From assembly GCA_018398765.1 (NCBI GenBank), contig JAHBMJ010002137.1, positions 1,503 through 21,099 on the forward strand: a stretch of 19,597 bases of DNA. Direction: 5' to 3'. This stretch comes from Chromera velia (taxonomy: Eukaryota > Sar > Chromeraceae). Positions 8,309 through 17,460 of the stretch are shown here, in pieces; position 1 is the first letter of the stretch; each line of letters begins with the position of its first letter. Below the pieces are notes generated by a model. It was not told the DNA's origin. It was given only the letters and a program-made list of their open reading frames with translations, and did not search any database. Made by a program: the position numbers and the translations under genes.

Positions 8309-10238
8309 GATTTGATCCCTCGACCTAGGCCCCACTGGGGTATTTGCATGGACCAAAGCCTAGCTAGAGCGGAAATGGAAATAGAAACAGAGGGTAGCTC
8401 CACCTTTAAGCAACCAGGGTTAAAAACTACCTGCATTGGAACAGACTTGCAGTGGTAGGGGAATTAAACGACCGAGAGGGAAGACAAAGCCAGAAAGGGA
8501 AACTGAAAAAGAGAAGCAAAAGAACGCGTCCATGTCAGACTGAGAAATGGTAAAGAGTGCAGTAAACAGGGTAGGAACCCTACGGAACACTTCCCTAGAT
8601 ACCGATTTCTGAGGAAGGGCTCGGCTGCTGAGCACAGTGGACAGTCAGCAGTGAAAAAGGAATACACACAAGATCAAACAAGAAATTCAATCAGACGAGA
8701 CGCAGGCATAGTGACTTCGTTTCCCTGGGGCTGACTAGACTGACTGGAGTACGGTACTTACGGTAGTCCTATCAGTCTCTCCTGTCCTTTGGTAAGACCA
8801 AAGGTCAACTCCGTAGGGCATGATCTATTTTCAAGACAGTGAAATTATGAGCAAAAAACTGGACAAGAAAAAGAAAGAGAAAGAAAAAAGAAGAGATGAA
8901 AAGAAGATGAGAAAGAGAAAAATAGAGAGACCACCCAAAAAAGCTGTATCCACACCATGTAGATACAAGCGTCCCACCCCCCTACGCCCGCGCAAACTCA
9001 AGCACATCCCCTCCCCCGCGTTTCACATTTCTCTCTCTATTAAATTTAGCTCTAAACCCAGTGGCACCCCAGACTCTTAAACAGAAAAAAACAGGAAACA
9101 ACCATCTAGAGGCAATCAGATCAAGACTTTACTGTTTATGAAGGCAAGTTGAAATTGCTCGTACTCTGGTAACAGAGTGTTTCTCGAGAAGGAGTATGAA
9201 AATCTCTCTTACTTTCTTTTTATTCTCGCACACTATAGTAATAACGTACTATGTTGTATCTTTTGCTGTCAGAGAGGTTTGATACATTGTATAAAAACCT
9301 TGGCGGTGCTAAAAACAGACATGCTCCCTAGCGCACTTCAAACAACTTGTTAGAAGTTAAAATTTCCCGCTTCTTTAAGCTTTTCCATTCAGCTTGAGAA
9401 GATACATACACAAGCTTCATTCTATGATCACACACATTCATTCTATTCTAATTGATCTATTTATGGCAGCGTCTAGGGCAGCGCGCGTGAGAGTTGAGGG
9501 ATATGAGTGGCGCAGAGTCGTGGCGCCGCATATACAGTCACAAACTCTGTATTGAAGGGATTAATTATATTTGCATACATACAGAATTAACAGCGATACG
9601 TAGAAGCATGCAATCAGTCTGATGTACTAAAAAACAGTCGATTGAACAGATTGAGAAAGACAGAGATCTAGAGGACAGCAATGGAATAAGGTACTAGACT
9701 GATACTAGTTCATGTAGTGAATGATCGGCAGCATCGCTGAGTCTTTGTGGCCAGTTTGATCAGACCATAGAAACAAATCCCGGCCATGCAGTGTCGTATC
9801 TCTAGAGAATTTATTTTAGATTGATCTACGTATTCCGTCTACCCAACTTGCATTATTAAGAAGCATGAAACTGTAAAGGAATGAGTTGCTGAAGCAGATA
9901 GTCCATGAATTGTTAGTTTCTCAAGATGGTGGAGTGCACTAGCAGAAATAAAAGATATTACAGTTTCTTCGGCTAGTTCTTTGGTGAGAAAATTACCAAC
10001 TTTTTGCTATTACTTGCTCGGTTTGAATTGCTACATACCAAAAACCAGCCTTAGCACCTTCTTAATGTGAATGGAGAAGCTCAAAGGAGCGAGAAATCTC
10101 AACTTCCAACACAACTTGAACTCTGAACAAAACTGAAAGACCATTGAACCGACGAAGCAAAAGAAAAATGGAAAATCAGGAACTAGATCATGTATATATC
10201 AATAAAAAAAGCTTGAAAAACATTTGTTTGTTACTCGA
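8309..10238. other. Intergenic region, no gene recognised
   Basis: About 1.9 kb between the gypsy 5' LTR and the kinase stop codon. It is rather A+T-rich, with a purine-rich A/G run at about 8855-8935. Open frames are short and low-complexity, with no recognisable domain. No tRNA, CRISPR or large inverted repeat was seen. The kinase transcript's 3' UTR should lie just below 10239; no clear AATAAA on the minus strand was identified. Confidence 0.5.
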
Positions 10239-13200
10239 TCATACTTGCTTTGATCGTTGTCTGGCTTGATTTGAAAGATCCTGAAGTATTTTTGGCTTCA
10301 GAGGCTTAAATACCACTCGATCTGCTCCTGCGTTGATAAAATCGTCGTCATCTTTTCCAGTCGCATCACCAGTACATCCAACAATCAGCGGTCTCATCTG
10401 AAGTTCTCTCGATAAAGAGTGAATCTGTGCATCCTCCTCTGCACCGATGTCAGAATTGCTGAGACCGTCTACAAGACGGAACCTCCGTCGGACTCCCCCC
10501 TCCTTTTGACCATCCTCATTCTGTTGTCCGTTCACGTCTTTCTGCCACAAGTTCCCTCCTCCCTCATCAGGGATCCTGCCGGAATCCATTTCACCCATCC
10601 CTTTGGCTCCCCCACACAGTGAGAATCCCGGGCCTCTGGAAGCTTCATGATGCTCATCCTTTTGGTGAATTTGTGACGTCTTCACCGTCTCAAAATGTCG
10701 GACAATTTCCTCGACAGTCTCAATGCCCCCCTTTCTCTCCATGTTTTTGTCCATCAAAATGACACGGAAAGACTCTCGTTTGTGAACTATCAATTCAACC
10801 GCCTCGTCCCCGTCTTCCAGGCTGACGACCGAAAAGCCGAGTCTGCGGAGGGCGGCTGTACCCGCCATCAGACAAAACTTATCATCGTCTACCAGAAGAA
10901 AGTCCGTGACGGTCGCTGTCGATGCAGGGGGATTTGAGTCGGTCTTTGTGCCGGAGACTGTGATCTGGAAGAGGGATTCGGGAGCAGGCGGTGACGGTCC
11001 ATGAGTGTGCTCGAACTCGATCTGTTCCCCCCCTTCTCCTTTCAACTCGGATTCCCCCCTTGCCAAGTTTTTCACGAGCTCCGCAGGCGGTGCGACAAAC
11101 CGACTGCTGCTAAAATCTCGATTACCTCCTTCCATGATCCTGTTGCCGCAACTAAAGGGGGGCTCTGTGTAGTATCGGCGGCGGCTCTTTTGCCGGACAT
11201 GGCTTGACTGTTCCAAACCACTCACGCCATGCTGACCCTCATGTGTCTGCGTGCTCACTCGCCCGCATGACATGCTAATGCTCTCCCCAGCTTCTCCGTT
11301 GAAGGAAAAGGAGGGAACTGCAGGAGTTGGGTTTGCATCCCCTTTTTCTCCCCCAGGAGACGGCTGGGACCCGGTCGGACGCTCCTTTGGTTCTTCGAAC
11401 ACCTCTGGGACAATTTTCATGTCCATGTCCGCGTGGTGGGACGCTAATAAGGGCATCCAAATCTCAAAGAAAAAAGTACTGCCTTTCCCTCTGCCCTCGC
11501 TGTGAACCCCAATCAGCCCCCCCGCGTGCGCTTCCACGAAGCCCTTGCAGATGACTAGGCCCAGACCTGTACCCCCACCATTCTGCAGCTCGCCAGCACG
11601 CACCTGAACGAACGAACGAACACATTCAGCGTGCTGGCTTGTAATTGTTGACGATGTACGACACAATTTGTCACCCGCAGCCGTTTTGTTCGTTTGTTTG
11701 TTTGTTTGTTCAGTACCCGGCCGGCCGCATCTTTCCCCATGCCTCCATTCTCAGCTCGATCTAGCGGGAAGCTAGATTAACAAGCGCAGAACCGACATGA
11801 AGAGGCACAAAAGACAAAGGACAAAAATGATTTAATGATGAAAATGAGCCCAAATCAAAAAAGAATCAGAGCCACGCTGATTGCCCATCTTCGAATTAGT
11901 CTTGGGCTGACAACCCAACACAGACAGAAAGGGACCAGCGGCCTGACTGACTGACTGACTGACTGACTGACTGACCTGTCCGTACGGTTTGAAGAGCTTT
12001 GTGATGTCTTCCTTACTCAACCCAGGCCCTGTGTCTGACACCTCAACTCGCATCACAGCGCAGGAGGACTGCTCATTTTTTGAGTCAGACTGGGTCTCTG
12101 CCCCGTCTGTCGTCGCATTCCCCTCATGTCCTGGAGACGGCATGGGATTCTGTGACCGTCTCTGTGAGCGGAGGCACTGTTTTGAAAAGCGGAGATGTGC
12201 AGCAGCCTCCCATTGCTGTTCCCTCGATGAGAGCGGGGTTCGACGCTCTGTATCTTGACGGTCTCCTTCGAACGGGGAGACAACAGGCTCGTTTTTGGCT
12301 TCTTCTTTTGTTGGCAGTCTCAGGCAGCATCGGAGTCTAACGCTTCCTTTCTTTGTGAATTTCCGAGCATTGCTGAGAAAATTAGATACCACCTGATCGA
12401 GACGGACGAAATCTGCAACCCCCACAGGAAGCTCTTGAAGCATACGCTCTGCCTCCTCCCCCCCCTCAACGTCGATAGTACAGCGAAACTTAATTGATGG
12501 AGGACTGTTCGATCCCTTTGGAGAGACGGCCTCTGAGTCAGGGAAGATCGGTTTTGCTTGGCCAGCAAGAGTGGATACCCACTGACGCACGTTCAGCGGT
12601 TTGAACGAATATTCAAAACCACCTTTTTCTAGCTTCTCTATCTGAAGTACATCATCACAAACCCCCCTCATCTTGTCAAGCTGACACGTGAGGAAGCCGA
12701 GCAAATGCTGCAGACGTTGACTCGTCGTCCGAACAGAGACATGCAGATCGTCTCGACTCCGATTTTTGTCCGCTGCATCTGCCTGCAGTTCCTCCAGAAT
12801 GCCGTCGAATTCGGCGGCAAGTAGGGAGGCCCCGGAAAGAGGATTTCTCATTTCATGCATGATGTAGCTCAGAAACCGATCTTTCAATTGTTCTGCCGCC
12901 TTCCGACCGGCAACTTCCCGTCCCGCCTCTCCCAAAGTCAAAGCCACCAACGTCCGAACTCCGGCAGCCTGGGCCACAACGACTGTTGCAATGGCACCCA
13001 CAGTGGCCCAAAATTCCAAAACCGCAACCCCCTCTGTCAACTGATGAGACACTCTCAATGCCTGCAGAGTCCATATGAAGGTGTCTGTCAGGTTCAGAAG
13101 CCAGAAGTGGGCATTCGAGAAGTGGAAGGCCACTGGGAACAATTTCAAGATGAAAGCTGCATGGAAACAGGACAATCGAAGCAAGAAGGGAGCCAGTGGG

Positions 13201-14256
13201 TGAATTTGTTTGAGGAGATGCTCACAACATACAGGCTTTTATCAATAAATTCGAATTAATTGAGTGAAAGGGGCCCTCCTTCAAGATGATGTACAGCTAG
13301 AGGAACACTGGAACGGACGATCTTTGGATCGATGGATCGTACCTCTATCGCTTTGGCACGACTAGCTGTCGGGGTCCAGTGACCATGCCACATATTCGAG
13401 AGCAGCGCTAGCGGTTCGGTGATGATGACAAAAGCAGTGCGGGGGAGCAAGCGGGTGGAGTGTGAATGAGTGTGCCAGCACGGCCTGCATGGATGTTCCT
13501 CTCTCTGTACTGGCAAGTGCGGATAGCCTGTATGGGTATTGGATGCGATGTGTAAAACGCTGTGGGGGGTAAGCCAACGCGTCGCATCGAGTGTGTGCTT
13601 TAGGAGGAGTAGAAGAGAGATGGTCTGCGGCATTGATGTATAGGCTCATGGACAAAGTCACCACACTGAGCCAATTATTCATACATGCGTATATATTAAC
13701 ACATACCTGTCTGTCCGAGCCCCAGCAGTTTGATGGCGTTCGACGGCGCATTCCAGGACGCAAAACCCGCATGGAACAGCACCGTCATCGCCATCATACC
13801 GATCAGTGCCACCTTCTCTCTTGCCCGAGCGCTATCCGAGCCCAACCCCCTGTCGCATAGCATTTCAGGCTTCACTGCAACCACCAATGCGCCGATGCAA
13901 GATATGAAACCGCAAACGGCCGACGCATTCAGGACTCCGACGGCACACAAAAAGAGCTGCGACCCCCAGAAGGCGAACGCGATGGGGATCATGGTTGGTG
14001 CCAGGAACTTCCGCTGCAAGCAATTGCAGACCAAAAGAGCATGCATGTATTTATTATGGCGTCTTCCACCAAGGTCAGGCAAATAGACAAGCCCTCCTAC
14101 CTGTTTTTCAAAAAGAGCTCGTCTGAACGCGTCCTCATCTTCCCCTTTTGTTTCTTTATCGAACACACCAGCACATCTCGAGATCCCCCGTCTACCCTTT
14201 GAAGGGGAGGGAGAAATGCCTCCTTCCCGAACGGCCCCTTCTTGGGGTACAACCAT
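10239..14256 (-). CDS. Membrane-bound hybrid histidine kinase with receiver domain, four exons
   Basis: Model: exons 14256-14101, 14013-13707, 13156-11976 and 11603-10239, summing to 3,009 nt (about 1,002 residues); all phases match. Hydrophobic segments at about residues 55-100, 126-146, 157-190 and 199-230 suggest a membrane sensor region. The kinase core has the H-box SYIMHEMRNP (His about 255, codon 12857-12855), N-box SNFLSNARKF (Asn about 417), DTGPG (about 529) and GGGTGLGL (about 557-564). The receiver has acidic DDD (787-789), phospho-acceptor Asp in ILMDKN (about 833), Thr in GCTGDAT (about 959) and Lys in FKPLKP (about 981). By family knowledge it would autophosphorylate on His and pass phosphate to the receiver Asp. 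Oddities: an insertion of about 85 residues between the N and G1 boxes and one of about 95 inside the receiver. No extracellular ligand domain was recognised. The start ATG is the first in frame after an upstream TAA, but a further 5' exon cannot be excluded. Confidence 0.8.
11606..11621. repeat. (GAAC)n microsatellite at splice acceptor
   Basis: Four tandem GAAC units lie two bases from the 3' splice site of the same intron. Confidence 0.85.
11692..11710. repeat. (GTTT)n microsatellite in intron
   Basis: Tandem GTTT units inside the 372-bp kinase intron. Confidence 0.85.
11943..11975. repeat. (CTGA)n microsatellite at splice donor
   Basis: Eight tandem CTGA units plus one base; the last base abuts the exon boundary at 11976, so the repeat starts as GTCAGTCAG at the kinase intron donor. 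Confidence 0.9.
13157..13706 (-). other. Intron 2 of the kinase gene (550 bp, phase 1)
   Basis: The donor is CAGACAG|GTATGT and the acceptor is CCTGTTTCCATGCAG| preceded by pyrimidines. The phase-1 G left by exon 2 plus CT of exon 3 makes GCT, keeping the frame through two hydrophobic segments. Stop codons interrupt the intron in the coding frame. No independent gene was recognised inside it. Confidence 0.75.
14014..14100 (-). other. Probable short intron 1 of the kinase gene (87 bp, phase 0)
   Basis: GAAAAACAG|GTAGGAGG and TTGCTTGCAG|CGGAAG make good splice sites. The length is a multiple of three and the interval has no stop, so retention would add 29 residues (starting VGGLVYLP). Which form is real cannot be decided from sequence. 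Confidence 0.5.
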
Positions 14257-14456
14257 GCCGGGAGACAGAAACACAGAAGAAGGTTTCGCTGCTCTGCCGC
14301 TTCTGAGTTCGTGCAGTTATACAAGGACGCCTGCAAGCTGCAGCAGCTTCATCGATTTTGCATTACATATGAGAAGCACTCTCTTGCCAGACTCTGCATG
14401 GCCAAATGCACCCTCCCAGACTCACGGACGCCCGACGTTGATCGATGTGAATAATA
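14257..14456 (-). promoter_or_regulatory. 5' flank of the kinase gene (promoter presumed, no motif seen)
   Basis: About 200 bp separate the chosen kinase ATG from the fold-back element. I see no convincing TATA box or initiator. A 5' UTR, core promoter or further small exon would have to fit here, or the fold-back element may contribute sequence. Confidence 0.25.
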
Positions 14457-15501
14457 ACGAGATACACCCAACCAGTTGGGTGAGTGCCTCGGGGGGCCCT
14501 TTAGGGGGTCCGCAAATTTGATTGATGCGCACCATTGGGGGCTTGGGCATGTCTTGTGCAGGTGCATGGGGCGGGGGCCACGGCAACGCGCACGAAGTAT
14601 GCTTTTCGGGACCGCGCAAGCATACACTTGCAACTCCGTACAAGTTACTTGAGGGGCACGCATGTGCGAAGTAATTAAGGTATGTGCCCCTCATACACGG
14701 GGACGCGGCATGCATAACAAAAACCTCAATCAAAAGGTATATGCGATCACAGCTCTGTGCAAGTTGCTTGAGGGGTACATTTTGGAATTCGGGCGACACC
14801 GTAACTAACCGTGACAGACAAAGATAGAAGCGATCCCCCTCCTAAAAATAAAAAAATGCGTTATGCGAGTGCGTGTGATCTCAGGGCCTCTCGGCTGATC
14901 TTAGCAGAGCTGAGCTGCCCCCCAAGGTGACAGCTAGGTCGGGGGCTACGGCACCATGCACAATCCGTCTCTACATCTGACGTACTCCGTGCAAATGACC
15001 CGGAAAACGAAATTAAGTCTTCTTACTCATTTGGTAAGTGCCCCTTCTGCTGAATTGTCTTTCTGGGGCCTAGCTTGGCGTACGTCAGACTATATCGCCT
15101 CGGAGGGCAGCTCAGCTCTGCTGAGATCAGCCGAAAGGCCTTGAAATTGCACACACTCGCATAACGCATTTTTTCATTTTGGGGGGGGGGGTCGCTTCTA
15201 TCTCCGTCTGTCATCGTATCGCCCGAATTCCAAAATATGTCCCTTAAACAACTCGCACAGAGCCGCGATCGCACATACCTTAATTACTTCGTACATGCGT
15301 GCCCCTCAAATAACTCGCATGGAGTTGCAAGTGTATGCTTACGTGGTCCCGAAAAGCATATTTCATGCGGGTTGCCGTGGCCCCCGCCCCATGTATCTAC
15401 ACAAGACATGCCCAAGCCCCCGATGATGCGCATCAATCAAATTTGTGGACCCCTTAAAGGGCCCCCCGAGGCACTCACTCAACTGGTTGAGTGTATCTCG
15501 T
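14457..15501. mobile_element. Fold-back element with arms of about 0.4-0.47 kb
   Basis: The left arm 14457-14930 is the inverted, diverged copy of the right arm 15094-15501. The outer ends are ACGAGATAC and GTATCTCGT, followed inward by CCAACCAGTTGG-like and AACTGGTT sequence. Landmarks pair across the loop, for example GGGGGCTTGGGCATGTCTTG with its complement near 15400, and ATGCGTTATGCGAG with CTCGCATAACGCAT. The left arm has about 60 extra bp (around 14680-14740) flanked by AAGGTATGTG-like repeats. The unpaired centre is about 160 bp. No transposase frame was found, so it would be non-autonomous. ATA on each side could be a short target duplication, but the flanks are A/T-rich and this is weak. 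Confidence 0.75.
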
Positions 15502-15824
15502 ATATATAGCTAAGTTACAGAGCCGCTTGCTCCGCTCACAACTCTAAGGGCCCCAGCCGGAGGGCATAAATGAATTATATGCAGCTCGATCCGCCCTCCG
15601 CGGGGCCATGCATACATGGATCGCCAGGGGCCGCTGCGTCAAGTTGTGAGAACATGCCGGGGCCTGTAAGCCCCGCCTCAGGTTGTTGGAGGAAAGGAGT
15701 CGCGGGGGATTAAGTGCCCCCTGGGCGGAATTTCAAAGCTCTATGCGAACATGTTTCAAGCCTCGCTCCGCCCTCTGGGGCCACGGCTGCCCTACTCGGT
15801 AAGTGCATACATGCACAGCCCCGG
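15502..15824. other. GC-rich non-coding DNA with a nested inverted repeat
   Basis: No gene recognised. CTCACAACT (15535-15543) pairs with AGTTGTGAG (15642-15650), and inside it a GGGCCCCAGCCGGAGGGC run (15548-15565) faces GCCCTCCGCGGGGCC (15593-15607), so 15535-15650 can fold as a nested hairpin. GGGGCC-type runs continue to about 15790. Confidence 0.6.
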
Positions 15825-15940
15825 AAAGCGAAGCGGGGGGCACTTATAAAATAGAAATACCCCAGCCCATGCATGTATGCAATGTCTTTCACCAAAAACC
15901 CGGCCCCGAAAGGCTGATTTACGCCATGCATACATCAGAT
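15825..15940 (+). repeat. Dispersed repeat, copy A (partner 19431-19547)
   Basis: This stretch matches 19431-19547 in direct orientation, sharing AAAGCGAAGCGGGG, AGAAATACCCCAGCCCA and AAAACCCGGCCCCGAAAGG. Differences are mostly transitions; where copy B has CG, copy A often has TG or CA (CACGCGTG against CATGCATG). Confidence 0.85.
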
Positions 15941-15966
15941 GCATGCTGTCTAAACCTGCCTGGGGC

Positions 15967-15984
15967 GCCTGGGGTACCCCAGGC
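15967..15984. repeat. Perfect 18-bp palindrome GCCTGGGGTACCCCAGGC
   Basis: A perfect palindrome within a cluster of GCCTGGGG/CCCCAGGC motifs at about 15958-16075. The same core flanks the right RT element (16942-16950 and 19221-19229). Confidence 0.85.
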
Positions 15985-16090
15985 ACGCTGCAAGCGGCCC
16001 GCCAGGGCCGCCTAGGGCGACCCCAGGTGGTTTTACCTAAGTTTATATAAAGCTGCCTGGGGCTTTGGTTGTTGAGAGTTGCCTAGGGCG

Positions 16091-16117
16091 AAGGTCGGTA
16101 CCAAAGACACCGACCTT
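16091..16117. repeat. Perfect 9-bp hairpin
   Basis: AAGGTCGGT and ACCGACCTT are separated by 9 bases. It is a clean stem-loop in non-coding DNA with no T-tract, so there is no reason to call it a terminator. Confidence 0.75.
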
Positions 16118-16907
16118 ATCATCATGAACCACGATGCACGTGCCCGACCGGGTTCATGCGAGGGATGTGCTGACGCGACCTCGTAATCTATACATATCCA
16201 ACCGGGTCATACAGACCGGCAGCAACTTTTTGTTCGGCGGTCGCGATTAGCGATAGATACCAATGGATACACATTAAGTTAACGGTTGCTTTCAACTTTC
16301 GTCTCTTCTCACTCTTGTCACTGGAGATGCACATCATTGTATATCTATTGATTAACTTACTGATTGATTCTGTACTTGGCCTTCCCGCTTACTGACTGCC
16401 CTGATTGATAATTCCGCACTCGGCCTTTCCGCTTGCTGACTGGACCTCCCTGAACCTAACTACCACTTGAAAGTTGAAGCCGCATTTTTGGATAAGCTTG
16501 AAAGTCTGCGCCGCAGGCGTGGATCATTTACGGTGTCTTCAAAGCGAAGGCCGCATATCTGGATGGTGTCTTGACCATGTACGCTGCAAGCATGAACGGT
16601 CTCTTGAAAAACGATGTTACAGATAGAGATTATCTTAATTATATTTTTTTAAGTGGCACTTAGGTTCAGGAAGGTTGCTGACTGCACTGATTGATAATTC
16701 CGTATTCAGCCTTCCCGTTTGTTGCCTACCCAGCTAAAAGTAAAATAATATCTAGAATTATATAAAAATTTTGATTTATTGATTCAATTTGAAGCATTGT
16801 AAATGAATCTTTAAAGTTGCGTTCAGATACTAAATCCTAGAATAAAGGCATTTTTAAATTTTTTTTAACGTTTTTCACACTATAAAGAGAATGCAGAAAG
16901 ACCCTCT
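16118..16907. other. Non-coding stretch with short diverged repeats
   Basis: No gene recognised. A unit of about 42 bp (CTGATTGATAATTCCG, then GGCCTTTCCGCTT) occurs at 16360-16400, 16401-16443 and, partly, 16687-16726. The part from 16620 to 16900 is A+T-rich, unlike the GC-rich DNA to its left. Confidence 0.55.
16360..16443 (+). repeat. Two tandem copies of a ~42-bp unit
   Basis: Copies at 16360-16400 and 16401-16443 share CTGATTGAT, GGCCTT, CCGCTT and CTGACTG. A third partial copy lies at 16687-16726. Confidence 0.7.
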
Positions 16908-16951
16908 GACTGCCTGAGGTGCCGCAGGCGGTCTGTAAGGACCGCCTGGGG
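16908..16951. repeat. Left arm of the GC-rich inverted repeat around the right RT element
   Basis: GACTGCCTG (16908-16916) and CCGCCTGGG (16942-16950) reappear inverted as CAGGCAGTC (19240-19248) and CCCAGGCGG (19221-19229) on the other side of the RT element. The left arm carries about 13 extra bp between the two blocks. Confidence 0.65.
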
Positions 16952-16960
16952 AAGGTTATA

Positions 16961-17460
16961 ATTAGTGTTACCTTAGAAATCGTGTTACTTCAGACAGTTG
17001 TAACGTATGTCCTAACCGTCTCCGCACTGTGCTAGTAGGCGGCAGCACTGTGTTCAGTGGAAGAGCAGTCCTTCTACTCGAAATCTCACATGCCTGTATC
17101 TCAGTACGCATGTATAGATAGACGGATGCATGCCAATTCGATGCCAAATACACGTACGGCGTGAAAAATCAATAAATCTCGGCATGGCTCAAACACCACC
17201 CCATGAACGATCGGTCGCGTGTACAATTTAAAATCGTCCTGGCACAGGCCGCAGTACCAATGCGCACACTCTCAATCCTGACATACCAGACGAGCAACCG
17301 CAATTCCAACACACAACATCACGCGCGACCCCCCTCTTCGGTCTCGCCACTGTCTTTTTTCTATCGCTTCTGGCTTTGTGTGCTACGTAAAAGAGACGTT
17401 CGATCGAAGATCAATAGGATAAAAAGAATCGAAATAAAGAAGATGCACATGTAAACATAT
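16961..17460 (-). other. 3' region of the right RT element (probable 3' UTR)
   Basis: Counterpart of 2460-2959, following the RT stop at 17461. Nearly identical to the left copy; the short frames within it are shared because of the repeat and have no recognised product. Confidence 0.6.

Larger units (their letters stand above)
11604..11975 (-). other. Intron 3 of the kinase gene (372 bp, phase 0)
   Basis: The exon ends ...CCGTACGGACAG, the intron starts GTCAGTCAG and ends TTCGTTCAG, and the next exon starts GTGCGTGCTGG. Splicing joins the F-box (KLFKPYGQ) to the G2 box, the order expected of the ATPase domain. Simple repeats lie at both ends: (CTGA)n starts at the donor and (GAAC)n ends at the acceptor on the plus strand. 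Confidence 0.85.

Noticed and set aside
8075-8458. A 127-residue plus-strand frame across the LTR
   Set aside because: It runs antisense through the gypsy LTR into flanking DNA and has no recognisable product.
8820-9080. A Lys/Arg-rich 86-residue frame
   Set aside because: It comes from an A/G-rich low-complexity run and has no domain, partner or splice support.
14097-14336. Alternative N-terminal frames of the kinase, including one starting with MQASLYN
   Set aside because: That frame does not join the transmembrane exon in phase by the splice sites seen; the ATG at 14256 does.
16091-16117. A transcription terminator hairpin
   Set aside because: There is no T-tract, no adjacent gene end, and the sequence is eukaryotic in character.
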